Assembly: GCF_900129315.1 (NCBI RefSeq)
Contig: NZ_FQUS01000011.1
Coordinates: 1 to 64,000 of the forward strand
Reading direction: 5' to 3'
From: Fodinibius roseus
GTDB lineage: Bacteria > Bacteroidota > Rhodothermia > Balneolales > Balneolaceae
DNA length: 64,000 nucleotides
This document shows, piece by piece, positions 26,011-35,322 of this stretch. The stretch's first letter is position 1. Each line of letters opens with the position of its first letter. The notes beneath the pieces are model-generated. The model was not told the DNA's origin, made no database searches, and worked only from the letters and a program-made list of their open reading frames with translations. A program made the translations under genes and the position numbers.

Positions 26011-29000
26011 ATGAAATTACTACGACACAGTAAATACCTGTTGTTGATAGCATTTCTTTTTTGCTTTTCGGCAGCGGGAGTATTTGCACAGCACACGGTG
26101 AGGGGTACGGTTACGGATGCAAGTTCATCTGAATCATTGCCCGGAGTGAATATTCTTGTAAAGGGTACTTCGCAAGGAACGTCGACCAACGCGGATGGGC
26201 ATTATGAATTGCAGGTGTCCTCTTCCTCGGATACGTTGGTTTTTTCTTTTGTGGGATACGAATCGCAGGAAATACCGATTAATGGCAGAGAGGAAATCGA
26301 TGTTAATCTGCAACCTCAGGCTTTTATGGGGGAAGATGTCGTGGTTGTCGGTTACGGCACGCAACAGAAAGTGAATCTCACCGGTTCGGTAGCCTCGGTC
26401 TCGACTGACGAAATGGCGGAAATCCCGGTACCGACGGTGACGCACGCACTGCAGGGAATGGCGCCGGGAATGCAGATTCTGGATGGCGGAGATATGCCGG
26501 GCCATAACCAGCTGGACGTCTTGGTTCGCGGCCAGGGATCCCTGGGACGCGATGCCGATGGAAGTGGTGACGTAGGCAGTGCCGATGCCTCCCGACCGCT
26601 GGTACTGATTGACGGGATCGAAGGGAGTCTCAGTGATGTCGACATAGGGGACGTCGACAACATTTCGGTGCTGAAAGACGCGGCATCGGCGGCGATCTAC
26701 GGTTCACGTGCTGCGAATGGCGTGATTCTGGTCACCACGAAGCGCGGGTCAGCCGGCGATCTGCAGGTCACGTACAACGGGTATATGGGAACCCAGGACA
26801 TTACGGCATGGCCGGAGCGGGTCGACACCGAGACCCATATGCGGCTCGCAAACCTGGCCCGGGAGAATCTCCTGAATTCATGCCTTGACGGTCGCGAGGG
26901 ACAGACGGAAGCGGAGTGCCACGCAAACACGAACTACGCCCCGCGTTACACGGAGGAATATATCCAAAACACACTCGCCGGAGATCAGCCGGACCAGTAC
27001 CCGGATAACGAATTGGTAGATGAAATCTTTAACCGGGCACCGATCCAGGATCATTCGCTTAGAGTGTCCGGCGGGAATACGGCGGCACGTTACTCGCTCT
27101 CCCTCAACTATATGGAAGAGGGGGGATTAATGGCGAATACGGGCACTGACCGGTATGGCATACGCCTCAATACCGATTTCCAGCTGAACGAAGAAATCTC
27201 GGGTGGCCTGGATTTGTCGGCTAATCGCAGTTGGGATACCCGACCGGCGGAGGAATGGGCGTCGAACTTCTACATCGTCCACGACACCCCGCCGACGGTT
27301 AGGACCCGTTTTTCCGACGGAACCTACGGCACAAATTTGTTCGGACGCAGTGCCCTTGCCTCCGCCGAGGTCAGCGGTAACGAACAGCGGGTATTCTGGG
27401 ATGGCACCGTCACCGGTCGCCTTAACTACCGAATAGCGCCATGGGCGGAGATACAGACGCAGGCCTCCTTCGACTACGGCAGTATGGACTGGGAGCTTTT
27501 CCGGACCGATCCTGACCTCATTGAAGAGTATCCCGACGATGGATACTACTGGGGTCCCAGTTACGGTGAGAATCGTACCTACACGGATAAACAAACGACG
27601 CTCCGGGCGCTGATTGACTATGACCACACCTTTATGGAGTATCATAATATTTCTGGTGTAGTCGGATACGAGCAGACCGAGTCCAACTTTGAGGAATTTC
27701 GGGCTTCGCGAGACCAGTTTTATAACAACGATCTACGCCAGCTCGACCTGGGTAACGAAACGAACGACTCGAACGAGGGTTTCGGTAACAGTTGGGCGCT
27801 GCGCTCGATATTCGGGAGGCTCAACTATGAGCTGATGGATCGTTACCTGTTCGAATTCAACGCCCGTTACGACGGATCAAGCCGGTTCGCTGAGGGACAC
27901 AGATACGGTTTCTTTCCATCATTCTCACTCGGCTGGCGGATTACTGAGGAGTCGTTCTTCAACGTCGACTGGGTGGACGAGCTGAAAATTCGCGGATCCT
28001 GGGGGCAGTTGGGTAACCAGGACGTGCCGCTGTACTCGTATTACTCTTCCATCGATCTGAGTATTCCGTATCATATGGGCAATGCCAGTAGTGCACAGTC
28101 CACGGGCGGCGCTGCCACAGCACTCGTCAATGAAGAACTTTCGTGGGAAACGACTACGGTCACCAATATCGGAATCGATGCGGCATTCCTGAACAATCGT
28201 CTGAGCGTGACGGGTGAGTTGTACGAGCGGCGAACCGAGGACATTCTCCTGGCACTTTCGGTTCCCGATATGGTCGGTCTCAACGCACCCTTTCAGAACG
28301 CGGGTATCGTCGAAAACAAGGGCTGGGAGGTACAGGTCGGCTGGCAGGATAATATCGGAGAGGTCAGCTATGGTATCGACTTCAACCTTTCCGACAACCG
28401 GAACGAGGTCATTGATTTGGTCGACACCGGCCCGTATATCGAGGGTGATCTTAACCTTAGTCAAAACGTGATCCAGGAGGGGTCGCCTATCGGCGCGTGG
28501 TACGGCTATGAGACCGAGGGTCTATACAGCTCGTATCAACAAATCGATAGCCACGCGGACGTTCCGGGCGAAGGGGCACGTCTGGGGGATATCATTTTCA
28601 AGGATCAAAACGATGATGGGATTATCAATGATGAGGACCGTGTGGTAATAGGCGATCCCAATCCCCACTATATTTTCGGTGTGAACATCAACGCTGGCTG
28701 GAGAAACTTCGATTTTACGGCGCTCTTGCAAGGTGTGGGTGACAGGGAGCAGTACATAGGTCTTGGATTCGCCCAGGGCCCGGTGTGGGAGAACTACACC
28801 TCTGAGTGGCATAAGGACTACTGGACGCCGGACAACCAGGACGCCCGGCACCCGGCCTACTACTCCAACGCCAACCGGAACTACTACAATATGAATGATT
28901 GGTGGATCCTGGACGGAAGTTTTGTGAAGCTGCGTAATGTACAGCTCGGCTATACGCTGCCTCAGGAGTTGGTCAGCCGCTTAGGTATTCAGCGCCTGCG

Positions 29001-29136
29001 GCTGTATGCAACCGGTAAAAACCTTTGGATGAAAAATAATCTGGGTATCGGCCTGGATCCGGAGTATCCATGGACAACCGGCGACTACTATCCACAGACG
29101 AAGGTGATCAGCTTAGGCGCCAATATCAGCTTCTAA
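26011..29136 (+). CDS. SusC/RagA-family TonB-linked outer-membrane transporter
   Basis: Outer-membrane importer, likely for arabino-oligosaccharides judging from its locus. It has 1041 residues. The signal peptide runs to about residue 27 (CFSAAGVFAQ). A carboxypeptidase-regulatory-like domain follows (about 30-105, GTVTDASSSESLPGVNILVK and SFVGYESQEIPING). The plug domain is at about 120-235 (VVVGYGTQQKVNLTGSVASV, and ASAAIYGSRAANGVILVTTK). The remainder is a 22-strand barrel, ending in the expected aromatic-terminated strand KVISLGANISF. The SusD partner starts 2 bp after its stop. A perfect palindromic operator candidate lies upstream. Confidence 0.95.
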   Translation: MKLLRHSKYLLLIAFLFCFSAAGVFAQHTVRGTVTDASSSESLPGVNILVKGTSQGTSTNADGHYELQVSSSSDTLVFSFVGYESQEIPINGREEIDVNLQPQAFMGEDVVVVGYGTQQKVNLTGSVASVSTDEMAEIPVPTVTHALQGMAPGMQILDGGDMPGHNQLDVLVRGQGSLGRDADGSGDVGSADASRPLVLIDGIEGSLSDVDIGDVDNISVLKDAASAAIYGSRAANGVILVTTKRGSAGDLQVTYNGYMGTQDITAWPERVDTETHMRLANLARENLLNSCLDGREGQTEAECHANTNYAPRYTEEYIQNTLAGDQPDQYPDNELVDEIFNRAPIQDHSLRVSGGNTAARYSLSLNYMEEGGLMANTGTDRYGIRLNTDFQLNEEISGGLDLSANRSWDTRPAEEWASNFYIVHDTPPTVRTRFSDGTYGTNLFGRSALASAEVSGNEQRVFWDGTVTGRLNYRIAPWAEIQTQASFDYGSMDWELFRTDPDLIEEYPDDGYYWGPSYGENRTYTDKQTTLRALIDYDHTFMEYHNISGVVGYEQTESNFEEFRASRDQFYNNDLRQLDLGNETNDSNEGFGNSWALRSIFGRLNYELMDRYLFEFNARYDGSSRFAEGHRYGFFPSFSLGWRITEESFFNVDWVDELKIRGSWGQLGNQDVPLYSYYSSIDLSIPYHMGNASSAQSTGGAATALVNEELSWETTTVTNIGIDAAFLNNRLSVTGELYERRTEDILLALSVPDMVGLNAPFQNAGIVENKGWEVQVGWQDNIGEVSYGIDFNLSDNRNEVIDLVDTGPYIEGDLNLSQNVIQEGSPIGAWYGYETEGLYSSYQQIDSHADVPGEGARLGDIIFKDQNDDGIINDEDRVVIGDPNPHYIFGVNINAGWRNFDFTALLQGVGDREQYIGLGFAQGPVWENYTSEWHKDYWTPDNQDARHPAYYSNANRNYYNMNDWWILDGSFVKLRNVQLGYTLPQELVSRLGIQRLRLYATGKNLWMKNNLGIGLDPEYPWTTGDYYPQTKVISLGANISF

Positions 29137-29137
29137 A

Positions 29138-30931
29138 ATGACCAAGACAATGATTTATAAAAAAAACAAGATTATGATTTATAAGATAACCAAGACAACG
29201 AATGTAGTGCTTTCAAGCATGCTGCTTCTGTGTATCGCTCTTGGAATCACAGGATGTGATGATAATTTTCTGACGACCGTACCGTCGGACAGGGTCTCTT
29301 CAGCGACCTTCTGGTCTAACGAGCGTGACTTCAATACTGCTCTTAACGGCACCTATAACGAGATGACAGGGCGGGACCTTGATCCCCTTTATTTTGACGG
29401 CGCCACCGATATCGGTTATTCACACGCCGACTGGAGGCGCCAGCACGAGTACGTGATGGGGCGTGCCAACGCTCAGTCCGGCTGGTCGGGCGGGTTGTGG
29501 TCCCAGTTGTACACCGGCATCAGCCGCGCCAACGAGATTCTTTTTCAGCTCAATGAGGTAGGCGGTGATGTACTTTCGCAGGAAGCCGCCGACCGGATTC
29601 GCGGGGAAGCCTTGTTTTTACGCGGCTACTTTTACCACGAGTTGCTGTGGATGTTTGGTGAGGTGCCCGTATTTACGAGTGTTCCAACCGTGGAAGAAGC
29701 GCGCAGCGTGAGTCGGTCTTCGCGGGAAGATGTATATACACGGATTACAACAGACCTGTCGGAAGCAGCAGGCCTGCTGCCTACTCGCGCCGAGCTGCCG
29801 TCTTCCGATTACGGTCGCGCCACCAGCGAGGCTGCCGTGGCTTATCATGCACGGACCGCCCTCTACGAAGCAAGCTGGCAGGAGAACCACGAGGACAACA
29901 CATCCCGTGCCAACACCCTATACGGTACTGCAAGAGACATGGCTGCGACTGTTATGAACGACGCCGCATACTCTCACATTACGTTGCATCCCAATTTCCG
30001 GGATCTCTTCACCTATTCAGGTGAGACGAGCAACGAGATCATTTTGGACTACCAGAAGGTATCGGGACAGAATGGATGGCCGGCCTGGTCGGATTTCGCC
30101 CCCAAATCCATGGGTAGTGAGGTCAACATCGCACCGACGCGAGAGCTGGTGGATCGATTTCCGATGGAAGATGGCTTGTCTATCGATGATTCGCCTATGT
30201 ACGATGATTCTCCCCCGGAGATTACCTACAACAACGGCAACCCGGCTGTACAGACGATCGGCATGTATGCTAATCGTGATCCGAGATTCTATGGAACGGT
30301 CTTGTTTCCAGGTGCTCAGTTCAATGGAATCGTCTATAACTCATATCCGTCTTGCAGTGAAACGAATGCACCAGATGGTTATTGCAGTCCAACCGGCGAT
30401 CCGATAGACCAATCGGATTATAACAATACGTACACTGGCTACATCGCCATGAAATATGTGGATCCGCAGGACGAGTCGTCTCCACAAAACAGCGGTCTCA
30501 ATTTCATAAAGATGCGGTACGCCGACGTCCTGCTGATGTACGCAGAGGCAAAGGTCGAACTCGGTGAGCTGGACCAGTCTGTAAACGATGCGGTCCAAGA
30601 GATTCGCGACCGGGTAGATCTGCCCATGCCCCAGGATATTACCACGATGACACAGGAGGAGGCTATAGAATTTGTCCGAAACGAGCGGATCATTGAGCTG
30701 GCCTGGGAGGGTCTCCACCTGGCAGATATCCGCCGATGGAATACCGCTGAAAATGTGCTCAACGGTAATATACACGGGATTGAGATTGCCAATGATCAAA
30801 CTGGTAATAGTTTCAGTAGGTTACAAGGACAGCATACCCGGTCGTTCGATGCACCGCGGGATTACTTGTGGCCCATACCATCAAATGAGCGGGACCTGAA
30901 CGACAACTTGTCACAGAACACGGGATATTAA
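29138..30931 (+). CDS. SusD/RagB-family nutrient-binding outer-membrane lipoprotein
   Basis: Surface lipoprotein that captures glycan for the SusC partner encoded immediately before it. Met13 (base 29174) begins a normal signal peptide that ends in the lipobox GITGC; the first 12 codons are probably not translated or are a variant start. The mature protein opens with DDNFLTTVPSDRVSSATFWS, the typical SusD N-terminus. RGEALFLRGYFYHELLWMFG is the TPR-like region and the C-terminal RNERIIELAWEGLHLADIRR is the RagB/SusD signature. Length of about 585 residues is normal. Ligand not readable; arabinan or arabinoxylan fragments fit the neighbours. Confidence 0.94.
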   Translation: MTKTMIYKKNKIMIYKITKTTNVVLSSMLLLCIALGITGCDDNFLTTVPSDRVSSATFWSNERDFNTALNGTYNEMTGRDLDPLYFDGATDIGYSHADWRRQHEYVMGRANAQSGWSGGLWSQLYTGISRANEILFQLNEVGGDVLSQEAADRIRGEALFLRGYFYHELLWMFGEVPVFTSVPTVEEARSVSRSSREDVYTRITTDLSEAAGLLPTRAELPSSDYGRATSEAAVAYHARTALYEASWQENHEDNTSRANTLYGTARDMAATVMNDAAYSHITLHPNFRDLFTYSGETSNEIILDYQKVSGQNGWPAWSDFAPKSMGSEVNIAPTRELVDRFPMEDGLSIDDSPMYDDSPPEITYNNGNPAVQTIGMYANRDPRFYGTVLFPGAQFNGIVYNSYPSCSETNAPDGYCSPTGDPIDQSDYNNTYTGYIAMKYVDPQDESSPQNSGLNFIKMRYADVLLMYAEAKVELGELDQSVNDAVQEIRDRVDLPMPQDITTMTQEEAIEFVRNERIIELAWEGLHLADIRRWNTAENVLNGNIHGIEIANDQTGNSFSRLQGQHTRSFDAPRDYLWPIPSNERDLNDNLSQNTGY

Positions 30932-30948
30932 AAGCATTGGTAATGCTT
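30932..30948 (+). terminator. Weak hairpin after SusD
   Basis: AAGCATT-GGT-AATGCTT is a perfect 7-bp stem starting 1 bp after the SusD stop, followed by GCTTTATAAAG without a real T-run. It may slow or partly end the susCD transcript or protect its 3' end. Confidence 0.35.
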
Positions 30949-31077
30949 GCTTTATAAAGTGACTTATTAAACAAGGATAAGCTGCCTGCGGGTTATAAGT
31001 GTCTACAGGTAGTTCTAAACAGTAAGATGTATTTTCGAAGTACTACGACAGATATCATCTCCAGTGGAGCTTCATTC

Positions 31078-31423
31078 ATGTCTAAAATACTTTTCATAAT
31101 GAGCCTGGCTGCAGGTATAACCCTGCGCTGTGGCAAGGATTCTGTCGATCCGGACAACAATGGAGTGGGAGCAAATTTTGCTGGAGTCGGTGAAAAATGG
31201 GACGGTTAAGAACCAATCGACGACGGTAGAATATTTAGAGGACGGACAAATGGCCGGCAACCCGGCTGCGTGGGAGCTGCAGGATAAAATATTGAGGATC
31301 AATCGAAATGGCGACATATTGAGGCTTCATCTGCGCCGCGGTTTTGACTGGGAAAGTAACCGACCCACCCTGATATATACCGGTTTGAACGACCAAGAAT
31401 GCTCGGTATGGGGTAAAAAATAA
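31078..31423 (+). pseudogene. Frameshifted small lipoprotein-like gene
   Basis: An ATG at 31078 opens MSKILFIMSLAAGITLRCGK, a signal-peptide-like stretch with Cys at residue 18, and continues to VGEKWDG before a TAA at 31207-31209. In another frame the text carries on as VKNQSTTVEYLEDGQMAGNP, AWELQDKILRINRNGDILRL and finally ECSVWGKK with a stop at 31421-31423. One extra base near 31190-31207 would account for the break. Together this gives a lipoprotein of about 115 residues, perhaps lipocalin-like in style, but I recognise no family. It lies between SusD and the mutarotase in the arabinose locus. Sequencing error and true decay both remain possible. Confidence 0.45.
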
Positions 31424-31589
31424 AGTGAGTTAGGCGGTACCTGGATATATCTTCTCCGGTCAATATGAAACGTGAAAGGACCTTATGGCCCAAGAAGGTA
31501 TCCCATTTTTTTAATGAAAGGGGATCCAGGATTTAGTATCCTTTTGAGGAATCGCTAACATAATTAAAACACAATTAAACAGCTAAATT

Positions 31590-32771
31590 ATGAAAACAGC
31601 ATTATTTCTAAACGGTGGTGGCAGTTATTGGATAGGCGGCATAACGGTTAGCCTGGTTATCCTGCTGATGACGGGGGGATGTGCGGGAGAGGAGTCCGAG
31701 CCGTCCCCTGAAAAGCAGGACACGAAAACCCCTGATCGAATAACCGAAAGGCCGTTCGGTTCGCTCGAAGACGGCCGCCAGGTGCATCTGTATACGCTTG
31801 CCAATGCTCATGGCATGGAGGTCGATATAACCAATTACGGAGGGATTGTCACCGCTATCAGGACGCCGGACAACGAGGGAACTATTGAAAATGTAGCCCT
31901 GGGCTTCGATTCGCTCGATAACTATTTAAGCGGACATCCCAACTTCGGGGCCCTGATCGGCCGCTACGGCAACCGCATTGCCGGTGGCGAATTTGAGCTC
32001 AACGGGGAAACCTATACCCTTGCTCAAAATGATGGTGACAACCACCTGCACGGGGGAGAAGTTGGCTTCGATGATGTGCTCTGGGACGCCACCATTACCC
32101 CGGACAGTACCTTGCGGCTCACCTATGTAAGCGAGGATATGGAAGAGGGATATCCCGGCCGGCTGGATGTGACGGTCATTTATTCCCTGACGGATGATAA
32201 TGAGCTTAAGATTGAGTACAAGGCTACAACGACCAAAGCCACGCCCGTCAACCTCACAAATCACACCTACTTTAATCTTACCGGCGATATGGACAGTACC
32301 ATTCTGGATCATCAGGTGAAGCTCAATGCCGACCAATATACACCAGTGGATGATGAGTTAATTCCTACCGGAGAGATTGCGTCTGTAGAAGGTACGGCAT
32401 TTGATTTTACGGAGTTTCACAGCATTGGAGAACGCATCGATCAGGTAGACGGCAGGGGATACGACCATAATTTTGTGCTGAATCAACCGGCATCCGATTC
32501 CCTGTTTCATGCTGCAACAGTCTATTCCCCGGGAAGCGGGCGGGAGATGAAGGTCTTTACCACCGAGCCGGGCGTACAGTTTTACACCGGCAATTTTTTG
32601 GATGGCACCCTGGAAAGCCCGGGGGGGATTCCTTTTGAGCAACACTCCGGATTTTGTCTTGAGACCCAGCATTTCCCGAATTCACCCAATGAACCCGATT
32701 TCCCTTCTACGATATTAGAGCCCGGAGAAACCTATCTGACCACAACCATTTACCAATTTTCAATCCGATAA
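31590..32771 (+). CDS. Aldose 1-epimerase (mutarotase), predicted lipoprotein
   Basis: Interconverts alpha and beta anomers of aldoses, here probably L-arabinose released outside the cytoplasm. The first 35 residues include a hydrophobic segment and a lipobox-like MTGGCAGEE. Catalytic and binding motifs: FGALIGRYGNRIAGG at about 115, HLHGGEVGFDDVLWDA at about 150, the catalytic-His region LTNHTYFNLTGD at about 221, and the C-terminal catalytic-Glu region GFCLETQHFPNSPN at about 350. The 393-residue length matches extracellular mutarotases. The GH51 gene follows after 13 bp, so the two are probably translated from one mRNA. Confidence 0.93.
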   Translation: MKTALFLNGGGSYWIGGITVSLVILLMTGGCAGEESEPSPEKQDTKTPDRITERPFGSLEDGRQVHLYTLANAHGMEVDITNYGGIVTAIRTPDNEGTIENVALGFDSLDNYLSGHPNFGALIGRYGNRIAGGEFELNGETYTLAQNDGDNHLHGGEVGFDDVLWDATITPDSTLRLTYVSEDMEEGYPGRLDVTVIYSLTDDNELKIEYKATTTKATPVNLTNHTYFNLTGDMDSTILDHQVKLNADQYTPVDDELIPTGEIASVEGTAFDFTEFHSIGERIDQVDGRGYDHNFVLNQPASDSLFHAATVYSPGSGREMKVFTTEPGVQFYTGNFLDGTLESPGGIPFEQHSGFCLETQHFPNSPNEPDFPSTILEPGETYLTTTIYQFSIR

Positions 32772-32784
32772 ATACAACTACACC

Positions 32785-34368
32785 ATGTCATTTTTTAATC
32801 ATCCCCGGATTATTACCATGCGAATGGTCCTCCTGTCCCTGTCCCTGTTCCTTTTTAGTTTCAGCGGTATGATCCCGCTGAAAGCGCAAAATACGATGAC
32901 GATCAATGCCGATCAGCCCCAAAATAAAATCAGCCGCCATATTTACGGGCAGTTTTCAGAACACCTGGGCACCGGCATGTACGGGGGACTCTGGGTAGGG
33001 GAGGATTCCGATATCCCCAACACGGATGGTTTCCGGGATGATGTGGTGGAAGCGCTCAAGGCTCTGGAAATACCGAACCTGCGCTGGCCGGGCGGCTGCT
33101 TTGCGGACGAATACCACTGGAGAGATGGGATCGGTCCCCGTGAAGATCGTCCCACCCGCATCAACACGCACTGGGGCATGGTTGAGGAACATAACGAAGT
33201 GGGCACGCATGAATTCATGCGGCTTACCGAACTGCTCGATACTGAACCCTATATTTCTGCAAACGTAGGGAGCGGCACCCCCGAAGAGATGGCCCACTGG
33301 GTTGAATATATGACCTACGACGGCAACAGCACACTGGCCAACCTGCGCCGGGAAAATGGACAGGAGAAGGCCTGGGACGTCAAGTTCTGGGGCATTGGGA
33401 ATGAGAGCTGGGGTTGCGGCGGTAATATGGAGGCGGGTTATTACGCCGATCTTTACCGCCGTTACGCTACCTTTGCCAAAGACTACAGCGGCAACGAATT
33501 GTATAAAATCGCCAGCGGTTTTTCGGACGACAATTACGGGTGGACGGAGACCGTGGTGGAACAGGCGGGATGGATGATGGATGCGATTTCCCTTCACTAT
33601 TATACCATTCCGACGGGGAACTGGGAACAGAAAGGTCCCTCCAAAGATTTTGGGGAAGGGATGTATTTTGCAGGTCTTAAGCAGGGACTGGCAATGGACG
33701 AGTATGTGTCCCGTCATTCCACGATTATGGACAAATACGATCCGGAAAAACGAATCTCGCTGGCCGTGGATGAGTGGGGAATTTGGACAGACCCGCTTCC
33801 CGATACCAATCCCGGATTTCTGCAGCAGCAAAATTCTGTCCGGGATGCCCTCATCGCATCCACCACCCTGGATATCCTGAACAAGCACAGCGACCGGGTT
33901 CGGCTGGCCAATATTGCACAGACGGTCAATGTACTGCAGGCGATGATCCTGACCGATGGCAACCGGATGTTGAAAACACCAACCTACCATGTGTTCGATT
34001 TTTACAGGGTCCACCACGATGCGATGTTATTGCCGCTGCACCTGGATGCGGCCAACTATACGTATGAGGGTGAACACATCCCGGCTATCAGTGCCACCGC
34101 CTCCAGGGATGAAGCGGGGACGATCCATCTTACGGTGACCAACCTGCACGCCACCGACCCCCAGGAGGTTACGGTTAATATTCTGGGGTCAGATGCTGAT
34201 GAGATAAGCGAGAGCCGTATTCTGTCAGCAGACGCTGTGGATGCCGTTAACACCTTTGATAATCCCGACAGGGTGGCCCCCCAAAGCTTTGAAGACTATA
34301 CGCTGAATGATGACGAGCTGACGTTGCGCTTACCCTCAAAATCTGTTATAGTCATAGGGGTAGAATAA
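32785..34368 (+). CDS. GH51 alpha-L-arabinofuranosidase, secreted
   Basis: Releases terminal L-arabinofuranose from arabinan, arabinoxylan or oligosaccharides. Met12 (base 32818) starts a signal peptide ending near PLKAQ, so the enzyme is exported to the periplasm or surface, whereas many GH51 enzymes are cytoplasmic. Conserved parts: HIYGQFSEHLGTGMYGGLW at about 53, NLRWPGGCFADEYHW at about 98, the acid/base Glu in WGIGNESWGCGG at about 207, and the nucleophile Glu in LAVDEWGIW at about 333. The C-terminal beta domain reads TVNILGSDADEISESRIL. Length about 515 residues after start choice, as expected. It links the SusC/D import pair with the arabinose catabolic genes. Confidence 0.93.
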   Translation: MSFFNHPRIITMRMVLLSLSLFLFSFSGMIPLKAQNTMTINADQPQNKISRHIYGQFSEHLGTGMYGGLWVGEDSDIPNTDGFRDDVVEALKALEIPNLRWPGGCFADEYHWRDGIGPREDRPTRINTHWGMVEEHNEVGTHEFMRLTELLDTEPYISANVGSGTPEEMAHWVEYMTYDGNSTLANLRRENGQEKAWDVKFWGIGNESWGCGGNMEAGYYADLYRRYATFAKDYSGNELYKIASGFSDDNYGWTETVVEQAGWMMDAISLHYYTIPTGNWEQKGPSKDFGEGMYFAGLKQGLAMDEYVSRHSTIMDKYDPEKRISLAVDEWGIWTDPLPDTNPGFLQQQNSVRDALIASTTLDILNKHSDRVRLANIAQTVNVLQAMILTDGNRMLKTPTYHVFDFYRVHHDAMLLPLHLDAANYTYEGEHIPAISATASRDEAGTIHLTVTNLHATDPQEVTVNILGSDADEISESRILSADAVDAVNTFDNPDRVAPQSFEDYTLNDDELTLRLPSKSVIVIGVE

Positions 34369-34420
34369 ACAAAGGATTAGCCCGGTTTTAATATCCCGAA
34401 TAGGGGAAACAAACTGCAAA

Positions 34421-35215
34421 ATGGACCGTGTGCTGTACTGGAGCTTCCAGATTGCAGGGCATGAGGATTCCGGGTTAGTAGAAAAAAGATATAAGAACAG
34501 CCATATTTTTATGAAAAATCACTATGAAGAACACGATCGAATCCTGGTGGCCCTTGATTGCATCATTTTCGGATTTGATCGGAGCGGACTAAAACTGCTG
34601 CTCATCAAAAGAGACTTCGAACCCGAGAAAGGGAACTGGTCGCTGATGGGCGGGTTCCTGAAACGGGAGGAAAGTCTTGACGAGGCTGCAGACCGTATTC
34701 TGCATAAGCTGACCGGGCTTAAAAATGTCTATCTCGAGCAGCTCTATGGATTTGGTGAGGTAGACCGCGATCCGGTGGAGCGAACGGTGTCCATCGCTTA
34801 TTATGCGCTTATCAATATTCAGGAGCATGACAAGGAGCTCATGGATAAATACGGGGCGCGCTGGTTTCCGATTAATGAATTGCCCGACCTTATTTTCGAT
34901 CACCCTCAAATGGTTGAAGCCGCTAAGTCCCGCCTGCAGTACCGGGCTTCTCATGAACCGGTGGGATTCGAGCTGCTGCCTGAGAAATTTACCATGCCTG
35001 AGCTTCAGATTTTATACGAAGCCATCTACGAAACGGAGCTGGACAAGCGAAATTTCCGCCGGCGTATCCTGTCGATGGATGTGCTGGTAAAAACGGATGA
35101 GAAACAGAAGAAATACTCTAAAAAAGGGGCCTACTTCTATAAATTCAATGAGGAGAAGTACCGTGCAAAAATCAATAATGGGGATAACTTGGTTTTCAAA
35201 CCGATAAAACTTTAA
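34421..35215 (+). CDS. Nudix-type transcriptional regulator, AraR-like
   Basis: Probably the L-arabinose-responsive repressor of this locus. Met31 (base 34511) gives MKNHYEEHDRILVALDCIIF, the usual start of this family; the 30 codons before it have no counterpart. A Nudix-like domain follows (KGNWSLMGGFLKREESLDEA), where the Nudix box is degenerate: ADRILHKLTGL lacks the REVxEExGxE residues needed for hydrolysis. The C-terminal half is a winged helix (TMPELQILYEAIYETELDKR, then NFRRRILSMDVLVKTDE). In Bacteroides thetaiotaomicron a Nudix-related AraR controls arabinose genes. It is encoded between the glycosidase and araB, with candidate operators nearby. Confidence 0.9.
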   Translation: MDRVLYWSFQIAGHEDSGLVEKRYKNSHIFMKNHYEEHDRILVALDCIIFGFDRSGLKLLLIKRDFEPEKGNWSLMGGFLKREESLDEAADRILHKLTGLKNVYLEQLYGFGEVDRDPVERTVSIAYYALINIQEHDKELMDKYGARWFPINELPDLIFDHPQMVEAAKSRLQYRASHEPVGFELLPEKFTMPELQILYEAIYETELDKRNFRRRILSMDVLVKTDEKQKKYSKKGAYFYKFNEEKYRAKINNGDNLVFKPIKL

Positions 35216-35265
35216 GGAACGCGATTTTGAATTCATTCCTGTAATTGTATATTGCCTTTTTTTAA

Positions 35266-35284
35266 AAGCGTTATTATAACACTT
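35266..35284. promoter_or_regulatory. Candidate AraR-type operator before araB
   Basis: AAGCGT-TATTATA-ACACTT is a 19-bp inverted repeat with one mismatch, 39-57 bp before the araB start. A possible promoter overlaps it: TTGCCT at 35252-35257 and TATAAC at 35275-35280 with a 17-bp spacer, so a bound repressor would cover the -10 element. The promoter reading is tentative because this lineage may use other consensus sequences. Confidence 0.5.
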
Positions 35285-35322
35285 ATTAAATACCGGGAAC
35301 GAGATTATAATGTATATCAACC

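Noticed and set aside
32956-34017. Open frame opposite the GH51 gene (353 codons, minus strand)
   Set aside because: Antisense shadow; no motif, composition typical of reversed coding DNA.
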